Shown here one piece after another: positions 1-8,941 of a stretch of 64,000 nucleotides of DNA (its first letter is position 1; every line of letters starts with the position of its first letter). Origin of the DNA: UMGS1696 sp964621165 (lineage in GTDB: Bacteria; Bacillota; Clostridia; Oscillospirales; CAG-272). The notes beneath the pieces were generated by a model. That model did not search any database, had not been told where the DNA came from, and was given only the letters and a program-made list of their open reading frames with translations. The stretch lies in assembly GCA_964621165.1 (NCBI GenBank), contig CAZULC010000009.1, positions 1-64,000 of the forward strand, in the 5' to 3' direction. The translations under genes and the position numbers were made by a program.

Positions 1-54
1 TTGCCTTTTCTTCTTATATCTTTTGTTTTTGATGTCTTTTTATGAGATGGGTAA

Positions 55-471
55 GTTTTTGATAAACAGGTTGAGCGAAACGGTATTGAGGCGTACTGTG
101 TGCTGCAGACTCTAAATATACTTGAAACAGGAAACGGTGTGCGCTATAACTACTCCTCCGCCTTCGCCATTATGATGCGCCGTATCGGGCTGAACTGCTT
201 CCCTGTTTACTGCCACGCAAAAAGCGGCGATTCATACAGTGGCCACATGATAACGTTCATAACCTTAGGCGGCGTGGATTTCGTATTCGACCCGGATATT
301 GACGACTCCATTGCCGGATATTACGGTTACTGCACCTATGACAGATACGGCAAAATTCTGGCTGAGCTTGGCGACCAGTATAAGGACTCCCGGAATCCGG
401 AAAAATGCTGCAGAATCTTTGGTGAGTTCAGATATGATGACGAAGCAATGCCGGAAATTCTGAAAAAATAA
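55..471 (+). pseudogene. Transglutaminase-like domain remnant, 5' truncated
   Basis: The reading frame is open from a stop at 52-54 to the stop at 469-471 and has no convincing start codon or ribosome site; the GTG at 100 is only the first in-frame start-like codon. The translation has the layout of a bacterial transglutaminase-like core: a helix with GVRYNYSSAF, then a long loop, then GHMITFI and FDPDIDD. In the family these positions carry the catalytic Cys (GVCxxYxxAF), His and Asp. Here the Cys position is Arg (CGC, one transition from TGC), while the His and Asp positions look kept. The upstream half of the protein is missing. I read it as a non-functional remnant; a full-length gene running in from beyond the left edge is excluded by the stop at 52-54. 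Confidence 0.5.
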
Positions 472-570
472 AGCCGACAGCACGGCTTGAATAAAATAAT
501 CTCCCTCATACAGACAAAGATAAGTTTTCTTCCGGTTCTGTACGAAGGGGATTTTTACGTTGCTTCCCAC

Positions 571-820
571 CTGCGGGAGAAGAAAACATCGTGGGTTCGC
601 TCTCCTGCTTAAATAAAGAAATGCTAAAACTGCCCGTCGCTTCCTACCTGCGAGAGCTGGTCTGACGTCGTCGTGGGTTGTTTCTCCGGCTTGACTGAAG
701 AAATGCCGTGTTTGCTTGTCAGTGCTGCCGACTGCGGGGGCTAAACTAACGTCGTCGTGGGATTTCTCTCTTACTAAACTGAAGAAGTGCCGAGTCTGCT
801 TGTCGGTGCTACCGACCGCG
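571..820. repeat. Tandem degenerate ~80-bp repeats (family 2), three units
   Basis: Three head-to-tail imperfect units start at about 571, 648 and 732 (77, 84 and 87 nt). Each begins CTGCGRGRG, carries a (GTC)GTCGTGGG core 20-30 nt later, then a GAAGAARTGC block, and ends with a hairpin. The hairpin in unit 3 is GTCGG-TGCTA-CCGAC. A single further copy lies at 22547-22635. The repeats begin about where the solute-binding pseudogene should end, and its minus frame runs through them, giving a repeated AVGSTDKQTRHFFS peptide that is probably not a real protein. Nothing else is seen between 472 and 571. Confidence 0.7.
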
Positions 821-3164
821 TTCTGATAGGTATGTTGAGATTCGCGACTCATTATGTTGGCTGTGTCTTCGGCGGAGCGGGTTCCGCTTTCGTAGGCCGT
901 CAGTTTCTCGTAGATCATTTCAAATATCTCGCTGGGAATCGTTTCCGATATGGGAGAGCCGGCTTCGTCTATAAAGTCAAGATATTCACGGTAGGCTTCC
1001 TCGTCAAACAGTACTATCGTTCCGTCGCCGTATTTGTACTTGCCGTTTTCGTCAAGCGACTCCTCAAGCCTGTCGACTTTGCCAATGGAATACCTATACA
1101 TGCTGTCAACCGGATAAAAACGATAGTACCCTTTCAATTCGTCGGCGTACGACTCGTTCTAACTCCTGAGCATACGCACACCTCCGCGTCCCATCTGCTC
1201 AAACTCAGGCTTTTCCGTAATCAGACTCCGGATGAAATCCCATGCCTCTTCGGAATGTGCGGCATTTTTCGGTATGTTGTATAGCCTGCCGCTGCTTATG
1301 GTACTTCCGCTCCTGTCTCCGGTGGGATATCCGATTCTCACAAAGTCCTCGCCGCGCATTAAAACGGAGTCCCCCCTGATATGCGTCAAAATAGTCGTAG
1401 TCCCTCTCAAAACATACGGCTTTTCCCGGCTCCGTTGTCTCAACTCCGGTCTGCATGTATGTGTCCCATAAAACGTTGTATTTGTTGAACTCTACATATT
1501 TCTCAATCATCTCAATGCAGGTGGGATTGTTGAAATCACAGTTTTTGTTTTTGTAGTCGATAAACTCAAAGAACGCATAGTAAAACTCCAATTTGGCCGC
1601 AGTGTCGTTGGTGAACTTCTTTCCTTCGGTAAATTGTCTATAAAGTCAAATAACCCGTCGTAATTCCATTTAACCTTGTCCCCTACCTCCGACTTCAGCG
1701 CAATAATGGTCTTGACGGAAAAAATTGGCATAACTCCCACAAGCGCACCGCCGTCCTCGTAGGTGTTCTTCACCACGCCCATTATGCCGTCCTTCTTTAT
1801 GTCCGAATCATCGGAAATAAAATCGTACATGTCTGTGTAAAGTCCATTTTCGATAATCTTTGCCGCAATGTCGTTGTATATGTTCTGCATTCCGCAGGGG
1901 AGACAGATTATGTCGGGTGTGTATATTCCAGTGAGCATCTCCGATATCAGCTTCATCGTCGCTGCGGTGCTGTCGGTTTCGTTGTAGACGGAATAGTCCT
2001 CCCCCGTTACGCGGATGTCGTGGTGGGTCTTGTTGTAGCCTATCATCTGCTGCGGGAACTGACTGGAAAATACATTAAAGCAAACCGCATTTACTGTAGT
2101 CACGTCTGAAATGTCAATGCCGTCGGCTTTGTTCAGTATGCTGTAGACGTAATTGTAGCCGCCGGACTGGTCAAGATATTTCACAACCACTTTCTCAGGG
2201 GACGAAACAATCACATTCTGCACTCCTCCCGCGATGAAGCTGGAATTCTACCAGTCCATTATCATCTCAGCCTCCCCGTCACTAAAGTTGAAGCCGCATA
2301 AACCGTCGCTGTTCTTGAAGAAGCAGTCGTATCCGCCGCCTCCGAAGTAAATGAAATTCTCAACTTCCGCGCCCGACGGGAACTCAAACTGACTTCCGAT
2401 ATTTCCGGCGGATTTGTCAATCGGGTGAGCCGCACCATATGTCGTGATGTAAACTTCACCTGACTGAGAAACCGAAAGCGCGCGTATGTATGTGTCGACA
2501 GCGCAGTCGAATGCTTTGGTGAAGTCGGGATTCAACACACAGACGCTGTTGCTGCTGTAGAGATAGACATACCCTTCTCCGTCAACCGCGATTCCGGAAA
2601 TTCCCATTGGTATGGGTCGTTTGGGTCGCTGGGGAAATAACCGTCAACTCAGAGAATAACGGTGGTGCTTTCGTCAGTCAGACTGTACTTTATCAATTCA
2701 GTTGTGCTGTTCATTGTGACCTTGTCAAACCGGCCGTTTGTTATGTAAACCGCGTCGTCCGTGATGTATGTCCGGCTTGGGAACAGTCCCTCCACGTCAA
2801 TGTTCAAAAGCCTGTCCTCACGCTCTACGATTCCGATATCAACTGAAATGATGTAGTATTCGCTTATGTACTCGCTGTCAACCGTTGAGTTTTTCTAGCC
2901 GATAATTCTGAATTTTCCGTCCGTCACACATCCTTTCCCATTGAATGACGGTGTAATGTCGCCGGTCAGCGTAATCGGGGTTTCGGCATAGACATGAGTC
3001 AGCAGGTTCGGGTTTTCATCGGAAATTTCGCCGCCATCGGACTCGACGGTGACTTTTTTGCCGGAATCAACATCCGTCTCCCCGCCGGTTTCCGTTTTCT
3101 GACACGCCTGAAGCCACGCAAGCAGAAGCGCCAAAAGTAATGGAAGCGGTCGTTTGTTTTTAAT
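815..3164 (-). pseudogene. Decayed extracellular solute-binding lipoprotein
   Basis: The pieces read in order on the minus strand as one secreted protein of about 780 residues. They are a lipoprotein signal ending LQAC, an N-terminal beta-propeller-like part (GISGIAVDGEGYVYLYSS, about 2600-2250), a solute-binding middle (2220-1630) and a C-terminus with YLDFIDEAGSPISETIPSEI (about 1000-900), typical of long carbohydrate-type binding proteins of gut Clostridia. Lesions: the start codon is ATT (3164-3162) six bases after a good AAGGAG; in-frame stops lie near 2895 (TAG), 2640 (TGA), 2248 (TAG) and 1159 (TAG); frameshifts lie near 2600, 1625 and 1375. With this many lesions it cannot be expressed as one protein. 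No permease genes flank it. Confidence 0.8.
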
Positions 3165-3368
3165 AAATTTCTCCTTATATTTAGTTCTATGTGAACGGTT
3201 ATACTGTTTTAGACTCCAAAAATCCACTTTAGTTCCATGTTTTTCCGAATTTTTTTGCAATTTCAATACATTTTACTAAATTGTACTTTTTTGTAGAAAT
3301 CAACGGCAACCGGCAGATGCTGATTTACAGTTTATTTTTGATTTGATTATTGATATTACGCACATATC

Positions 3369-3404
3369 ATGGTATACTTTATTTGACGGTTTTGGTTATA
3401 CCAT
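3369..3404. promoter_or_regulatory. Inverted repeat upstream of lipoprotein pseudogene
   Basis: Perfect 8-bp arms ATGGTATA (3369-3376) and TATACCAT (3397-3404) are separated by 20 bp. A second, interleaved pair CTTTATT/AATAAAG overlaps it. It lies about 70 bp before the ATG at 3475 and could be an operator or a hairpin. Nothing else stands out in the 3165-3474 spacer. Confidence 0.35.
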
Positions 3405-3474
3405 CGAATAAAGTTGTGCATGGACTTTCAGAGGGAAATTTCATGCGCTTTTTTATTGAAAAAAGGAGAAAATT

Positions 3475-4061
3475 ATGGGAAACGCTATTGTTCTGCTTTG
3501 CATGCTGCTGTCGCTCGGTTTGACTTTGACCTCATGCGGAAGCGAAGGTGCAGCAGACCACAAAAAGGAAATCGTTCGAGAAAGTGGTGCTATAAGCGCT
3601 GTATGGGGTAAAACCCTGCCAATTCCACAGTCGTGGGAAGATATTGCGGCAGTCAAAGTTCCAGAGGGGGTCATGTTCAGACTTCACGAAAAAACCGCGT
3701 ATGAAACAGACAGAACCGGACTTGTGTTCGCCATATTAGCCCAGTCACATGAGGACTTTGCGGATTTGCATGAGCATTTTCTCGAAGACGAAGGGGTGAC
3801 GTGTATTCGTCCTGTTTTGCTCAGGCGAGCTATGTTATAGGCGAGGATGGGGAATACGTCTATATTTTAGCTCTGCCCACCGACATACAGCATCTTATTC
3901 ATGGGGAAGACGAAAACAATCCGAAAATTCAAGCCAGCGAAGCAAACCACAACGTCCTTCTTTCCGGCTCCTGCGCAGTTATACGGGAGTTCATGCTTGT
4001 GAACGGGATTGAAGCCAACGAATCCTGTCCCCCAAGTCCGGCGTATTGGGTTGAGCCGTAG
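3475..4061 (+). pseudogene. Small lipoprotein gene, frameshifted
   Basis: The ATG at 3475 follows an AAAGGAG ribosome site. The first 100 or so residues start with a lipoprotein signal peptide ending LTSC (Cys near residue 20) and end at a stop at 3838-3840. The downstream half (SSCFAQASYVIGEDGEYVYILALPTDIQH to AYWVEP, stop at 4061) continues in another frame. The junction is at a G run near 3791; loss of one G explains it. Read through, the product would be a secreted lipoprotein of about 195 residues that I do not recognise. It could be a true pseudogene or a single sequencing error. Confidence 0.6.
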
Positions 4062-4146
4062 GATCCGGTGAACCAACAGCATTGGTGCATAAGCAAAAAA
4101 AACGGCACTCTTCCATGAATCAGGAAAAATGTCGTTTATCTTCATC

Positions 4147-4234
4147 CGGAGAAGGAGAGATTTGAACTCTCGCGCCGGTTACCCGACCTACACCCTTAGC
4201 AGGGGCGCCTCTTCGGCCTCTTGAGTACTTCTCC
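4147..4234 (-). tRNA. tRNA-Ser (anticodon GCT)
   Basis: Read on the minus strand, the 7-bp acceptor GGAGAAG/CTTCTCC closes a full cloverleaf with discriminator G. The D arm is CTC/GAG, the anticodon loop CTGCTAA gives anticodon GCT (reads AGC/AGT), the long class II variable arm is typical of serine tRNAs, and the T arm is GAGAG-TTCAAAT-CTCTC. The 3' CCA is not encoded. It is a single-gene unit behind a consensus promoter. Confidence 0.95.
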
Positions 4235-4303
4235 ACTCAATTTAATGCAGTTCCACTTGAGATACCGCACCGGCTGCAACCGTTTCACCACAACCGCCTA
4301 TTT

Positions 4304-4332
4304 ATTATAATACATCCACGCCATTTTGTCAA
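4304..4332 (-). promoter_or_regulatory. Promoter of tRNA-Ser
   Basis: On the minus strand a perfect -35 TTGACA (4332-4327) and a perfect -10 TATAAT (4309-4304) are 17 bp apart, about 70 bp before the tRNA 5' end. This is a housekeeping-sigma consensus promoter. Confidence 0.85.
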
Positions 4333-4487
4333 GAGGATTTTCAAAATTAATAGAATTTTTTCTTCATATCCCTCCATTTAGCCACCCGCAGGTATGTTTG
4401 AGGCAATATTTCTCTAAGACAAACATTACGCCATCTGCCATATTAATGCTCAGTCATAATTTTAATCATGTTTACACTCCTTTCAAT

Positions 4488-6137
4488 TCACGCTTGGATT
4501 TTTTCGTACCGCTTTGACAAAATAACCGAATCCATCAGCGACATGGGGTTCAGCTTCCCTGACAGAACCAGATTGAACAGCCGTGAAGCCGAACCGGAGA
4601 CAAGCGCCGCGTCATCCTCATTCATTGTCACGGGGTACTGCTCGTTTCGTGCGCTTACGTTCCAGTACACCACCTTCGGGAGCCGGTAGCCGTATTCCGT
4701 GAACTTCTCCCGTGCGTCCTCGGAGGCTGTCTTATCCGGCTTCACTGCCCTGTCAAATTCCATATCGGATATGATGTACATCACCTCAGGCATTGACGAC
4801 TGCGGCATTTTGTTTTTCACTGCGGTCAGGAGAATCGGCATGAACACCTCGTAGATGTTGGTTTCCGCCGCCTCGTTGAAGGAAGCGCAGTAGGCAGTCT
4901 TGTCGACAATGTTTTTACCCTTGACTTCCACCAGTCGGGGTGTGTGGGAAAAGGTGATGTAATGACCGGCAAACTCCCTGCGATTCTGCTCGACAAATTA
5001 GATTCCAAGAGAAAGAACCACTTCGATGGGACGCAGGTTATTGTCTCCGTAGTCCTCGTACCATGGAACCTGAGTCTCCTCCACCACAAATGTGTTCTGC
5101 CCGTCCATGTAATCCGGCAGGGATTTCCAAGCCGCGTCAAGGGATTCCGCTTCAATGCTGTACCGCTCTGTAATCTGGCAGATTCTACTGCGGCATAACA
5201 TAAACGGATTTCACGCCTGCATTCCTTGATTTTTTCCGAGTAGTCCCTGTCAGGGTTGTTTTTTGCCAGAACCTCGAGACAGCCAAGCCGCTGTTCAGCC
5301 TCGTGCAGCTCTTTGAAGTCATCACCTGTCGACCCGCCGCGTTTGTTGAGAAGCAGATTGAAGACCGCCCGCACGACTTCATAGGGGTAAAGAGTTTCCG
5401 CGTGGGTTGTCGTCTCGCCGCACCTGACGGATGAAATGTAGGCCATGTAGTTTTTTTCTGTCACCGCGCCGTAAAGCACTGCGGTATTTGAACAAAGCTT
5501 TGCCGGAAACTTTACTGTAGTCTTCGGGGTATTTTTTCTCGCAGAGTCCGGTTTCGACAATGCCGATTTCCCGACAAAGACAAGAGAGCGTTTTGCGGTA
5601 TTCATTCTCTCTCGTGCCGAGAAGCTTGCGGACCTCAACGGCTCTCTCACGGGTAAAGGCGCTGGACGTGTTTGGTGACGGGAGCCATTTTGCCAGAAGT
5701 GAGACGGATCTGCCATTTTAAAGGGCTTCTATGTCAGCCTGAACCTGTTGTCCGAGCATCACACCTAAATTATTTCACACCTTGTACCAAGAAGCTCAAG
5801 CAAGTCGTCGTACCGTTCGTACTCGGGGATGTACTGTAAATTTCTTGCCAACCGCAAAAGGATGGTGTTCGGCGAGATAAGCCAGCAGGATTCTGAACAG
5901 ACTCCGCTCACCGAGTCCGCCTCTGATGTCGCGTGTGTAGAACAGGATTCTCATGGCTCTGTCCGGATCTTCAGCATATGCGCGGACAAATTTATTCACC
6001 AACATTTGTTCGTCGGCGTCACGCAAGGCCCCGCAGACCGAGAAAAAGTCAAAGCAGTCCGCTCCGGTTGTCCGGTAGGCAGCTCCGCTGTTTTCGGTTT
6101 CCGTCATGGATGAAGTTTTACTGATTTCATTCAGCAT
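4488..6137 (-). pseudogene. DUF2828-like (TROVE/vWA-related) protein, decayed
   Basis: The N-terminal piece (ATG at 6137 after AAGGAAA) contains FFSVCGALRDADEQ and MRILFYTRDIRGGLGERSLFR, which I associate with DUF2828 proteins. The C-terminal piece (about 5000-4488) has MPEVMYIISDMEFDRAV and YGYRLPKVVYWNV, the hallmark of the vWA-like end of that family. Between them the frame is lost near 5840, stops occur near 5774 and 5735, another shift lies near 5200, and an in-frame TAA (probably from a Tyr codon) sits near 4997. Intact members are about 500 residues; their function is not established. This copy is clearly dead. The run 4235-4488 behind it holds only the tRNA promoter. Confidence 0.7.
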
Positions 6138-6231
6138 AGCAGTTTCCTTCCTCATATTTTAGCGTTATTGTTTTCGTATGGCTCTGAGAATGCGAAAGAA
6201 TTGTGGCGGCTCCGGCTCTTCAACGGCTTGT

Positions 6232-6402
6232 GTGTGCGTCCGAATAAGTCCCACGATACTTTAGGGGTGATATTCAATTGTAGGGGTGATGCGTTCCTTA
6301 AAGCGGTGCCTTCATGGTTATGACGGCTGAAAAATAGTATTGTTTTCCTGAAATAAAGCTGCTGTGAGTATCGTTCGCTGCTTACTGACCACTCGGACGC
6401 AC
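6232..6402. other. Nested long inverted repeat, possible structured RNA
   Basis: Outer arms GTGCGTCCGA (6232-6241) and TCGGACGCAC (6393-6402) pair perfectly across 151 nt. A second, nested pair ACGATACT/AGTATCGT lies just inside, about 100 nt apart, so a long imperfect rod of about 170 nt could form on either strand. It lies 95 bp upstream of the DUF2828-like remnant. The size and rod-with-bulges shape would suit a 6S-like or other small RNA, but I recognise no family motif. The rest of 6138-6751 is AT-rich and shows nothing I can name. Confidence 0.35.
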
Positions 6403-6751
6403 GCATAAACCGCCGAAAACTGCGGATTTGTACGTTTTTCCGTCGAGAATCAAACGAAAGAACCTGCGCCTGACGAAGCAGTGCCGAACCTATACTGCCC
6501 CGCCCTATTCGGTTGTCAAAGAACAAAAAATGAGACCTTATTTCTGCAAATATCTACAAGTATCACATCAAACATAATACTCATACATATCTACAAAATT
6601 AAAGGTCTCAAACTTAATTTTCTGTTTTGGCAGGGGACATACCCTTATATAAATATACTCTAATTTAACACTATATTACACCATATGTGATTTGTCAATA
6701 GGTTTTGCAAAATTTATTGAATTATTTCCGAAAATATTTCAGCAAATTTCC

Positions 6752-6780
6752 TTTACAAAATTCACGTGATATGATATAAT
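6752..6780 (+). promoter_or_regulatory. Promoter of hydrogenase regulator gene
   Basis: TTTACA (6752-6757) and TATAAT (6775-6780) are separated by 17 bp. The start codon at 6818 lies 38 bp downstream with GGGAGG in between. It probably drives the regulator and perhaps the downstream maturase genes. Confidence 0.75.
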
Positions 6781-6817
6781 ATTATTGAAATATTATATCC
6801 GGCGGGAGGTGCATATT

Positions 6818-7078
6818 ATGGAAAGCAGAGTGGCTGTCGTGAGCATTATCGTGCAAAACGCGGACAGTGTGGAACAGCTCAACGGTATTCTTCATTCGTA
6901 CAGCGAATATGTAATCGGGCGCATGGGAATTCCCTACAAGGCGAAGGGAATCAGCATAATCTGCATTGCAATGGACGCACCACAGGACAAAATCAGCGCA
7001 CTGTCCGGACTAATCGGCAAACTTGACGGCGTTTCTTCAAAGGTAGCGTTCTCGAAGGTTTCCGAAGCCGGCATTTGA
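6818..7078 (+). CDS. TM1266-family putative iron-only hydrogenase system regulator
   Basis: An 86-residue protein resembling the small ferredoxin-fold (ACT/NikR-C-like) proteins annotated as putative regulators of [FeFe] hydrogenase systems. The recognisable stretch is YVIGRMGIPYKAKGISIICIAMDAP followed by ISALSGLIGKLDGVSSK. I chose the ATG at 6818 because GGGAGG precedes it by 7 bases; an earlier in-frame start at 6785 overlaps the promoter. Such genes commonly sit beside hydE, hydG and hydF, as here. No DNA-binding domain is visible, so the regulatory role is by family name only. Confidence 0.8.
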   Translation: MESRVAVVSIIVQNADSVEQLNGILHSYSEYVIGRMGIPYKAKGISIICIAMDAPQDKISALSGLIGKLDGVSSKVAFSKVSEAGI

Positions 7079-7154
7079 ACTTCAATTGTAGAGAATCGAA
7101 AGACAGCATTACCGCAATTCGGAGGCCAAAAAGGATACGCGAATTATTGACCGC

Positions 7155-7702
7155 ATGAAATACGCAGATATCAGGTTTTCTCCCAAACTGACAGACGACG
7201 GCCTTTTGAATATTGAAGAAATTTACGGAGTGAGGTTCCCGCTATCTTTGCGCGAGTTTTACCGGGAAGGCATTTCTTCTACCGATGTAAAGCTTGAATT
7301 CCCACGCTGGGACGATTTTTCACCGGACAACGTCGGATTCATAAAGGCATGGATGCACTCACCCGCAGAACAGCTTCTCGATTACTTGAAATCCGACCCG
7401 GAATACTTGGCTTGGGCAGTAGACCGGAAAATTGGGATGACGCAAAGCGGGCATATAGCGAAATTGCAGGTACTGCGGCAGCTCTTGTTCCGGTTTACAG
7501 GCACCGCTATATCCCGATAATTGACGGAGTAGATGACCCGCCGGTTCTTTCCATTGCCTCCGGGTTTGACATAGTCTTCTACGGCAGCAATCTCGAGGAT
7601 TACCTCCAGCGTGAATTTGTCGAACCGGACCAGAAAAACAGAAACGTAAGCCTCCACATCCCGTTCTGGAGCAACATTATGAGCTATAACGGTTCACACT
7701 GA
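7155..7702 (+). pseudogene. SMI1/KNR4 (SUKH)-like protein, frameshifted
   Basis: The first frame (ATG 7155) gives IEEIYGVRFPLSLREFYREG, the N-terminal pattern of SMI1/KNR4-like proteins. From about 7425 the homologous sequence continues in another frame as NWDDAKRAYSEIAG to HRYIPIIDGVDDPPVLS and FDIVFYGSNLEDYL, ending at 7702. One lost base near CGGAAAATTGG explains the break. Read through, it would be about 182 residues. SUKH proteins are often immunity proteins or peptide-synthesis partners, but no toxin gene is beside this one. It sits inside the hydrogenase maturation cluster. Confidence 0.65.
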
Positions 7703-7792
7703 GCGGAGACGGAAAAATCAAGAATACAGATACAGGAACAAAATTACTCCTCCCTGACGTCAAAACACTGTTGAGACGAAAGACGCGGACAT

Positions 7793-7836
7793 AAACCGTT
7801 GTTTTTCTCGCGTTTTGCGGCAGAAAGGCACGGTTT
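7793..7836 (+). other. Hairpin in the leader of hydE
   Basis: AAACCGT (7793-7799) pairs with ACGGTTT (7830-7836) just 10 bp before the hydE ATG. It has no following T run, so it is not a normal terminator. It could influence hydE translation, or simply be a leftover of the broken gene upstream. Confidence 0.3.
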
Positions 7837-7846
7837 ATTTTAATTT

Positions 7847-8908
7847 ATGGAAAAATTCACACATATAAAAGAGCTGCTTGACCGGCTCGACGAAAAGCAC
7901 ACCCTGACCCTCGACGAATACGAATACCTTGTGGCAAACCGCACCCTCGAATCGGCGGAATACGCGGCTTCACTGGCGGTCAGGCGTCGTCAGGCAGTCT
8001 ACGGGAACGACGTTTACATCAGGGGACTGATTGAAATCAGCAGCTATTGCAAAAACGACTGCTATTACTGCGGAATCCGCCGCTCAAACAGGTGCGCCGA
8101 AAGGTACAGGCTGACGGAGGAGCAGATTCTCTCCTGCGCGGACGAGGGGTATGAACTTGGCTTCCGCACCTTCGTAATGCAAGGCGGCGAGGATCCCTAC
8201 TACACTGACGAGCGGATGTGCTCAATTATCGGAAAAATCAAGTCGTCCCACCCGGACTGCGCCGTTACTTTATCTTTGGGTGAACGGTCATATGAAAGCT
8301 ACCGTTTACTTCGCGAAGCCGGAGCTGACCGCTATCTTCTCCGTCACGAGACCGCCGACCGTGAGCATTACGCCCGCCTTCACCCGGAAGCCCAGACCTA
8401 TGACAACCGGATGGAATGCCTGTACAACTTAAAGAAGCTGGGCTATCAGGTGGGAGTTGGCTTCATGGTTGGCTCGCCTTACCAGACCCCGCACACAATC
8501 GCGGAGGACATCAAGTTCATCGAGGAATTCTCCCCTGCCATGTGCGGAATCGGCCCCTTCATTCCCCACCACGACACCGACTTTAGGGACTTCCCGGCTG
8601 GCTCGGCTGAGGAAACGGTGTACCTTCTCTCTCTCATCCGGCTGATTAAGCCCAACATCCTGCTCCCCGCGACGACGGCTCTCGGCACAATCGACCCGAA
8701 AGGACGGGAAAAAGGAATCTCAGCCGGCGCAAACGTGGTCATGCCAAACCTATCACCGGTTGAGGACAGAAAAAAATACTCCCTCTACGACAACAAGGTC
8801 TGCACAGGCGACGAGTCAGCTCAATGCCGCAGCTGCATCGAAAGGCGGATCAATTCCATCGGATACCGTATAGTCACCGCCCGGGGAGACGTCAAGAACG
8901 AACAATAA
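7847..8908 (+). CDS. hydE: [FeFe] hydrogenase H-cluster radical SAM maturase HydE
   Basis: A 353-residue radical SAM enzyme. The CKNDCYYCGIR motif supplies Cys68, Cys72 and Cys75 for the 4Fe-4S cluster. A C-terminal CX7CX2C pattern (CTGDESAQCRSC) matches the second, dispensable cluster site of many HydE proteins. It helps build the organic part of the H-cluster 2Fe subsite, acting in the cytoplasm with HydG and HydF. Length and motif spacing are normal for the family. The ribosome site is weak and about 18 bases away (AGAAAGG), so the start is less certain than for its neighbours. The next gene follows after 33 bp. The hydrogenase catalytic subunit itself is not in this window. Confidence 0.93.
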   Translation: MEKFTHIKELLDRLDEKHTLTLDEYEYLVANRTLESAEYAASLAVRRRQAVYGNDVYIRGLIEISSYCKNDCYYCGIRRSNRCAERYRLTEEQILSCADEGYELGFRTFVMQGGEDPYYTDERMCSIIGKIKSSHPDCAVTLSLGERSYESYRLLREAGADRYLLRHETADREHYARLHPEAQTYDNRMECLYNLKKLGYQVGVGFMVGSPYQTPHTIAEDIKFIEEFSPAMCGIGPFIPHHDTDFRDFPAGSAEETVYLLSLIRLIKPNILLPATTALGTIDPKGREKGISAGANVVMPNLSPVEDRKKYSLYDNKVCTGDESAQCRSCIERRINSIGYRIVTARGDVKNEQ

Positions 8909-8941
8909 TAAATTATACAATATACCCGAAAGGAAAATATC

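Noticed and set aside
571..820. CRISPR array
   Set aside because: The tandem units are about 80 bp, degenerate throughout, with no short identical repeats and unique spacers, and no cas gene is nearby.
265..1137. 290-codon minus frame as an intact gene
   Set aside because: Only its first 110 or so residues resemble a solute-binding protein C-terminus; the rest is repeat sequence and the antisense of the transglutaminase-like remnant.
815..3164. Stop codon reassignment (TAG read as an amino acid)
   Set aside because: The solute-binding gene has three in-frame TAG codons, but it also has TGA, frameshifts and a lost start, and intact genes such as copA and the trmL-like gene end with TAG.
3475..4061. 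Programmed ribosomal frameshift in the lipoprotein gene
   Set aside because: The junction is a plain G run with no slippery heptamer or obvious downstream stimulatory structure, and similar shifts occur in several unrelated broken genes.
5829..6113. 94-codon plus-strand frame
   Set aside because: Antisense to the DUF2828-like remnant, where the minus strand carries the family motifs.
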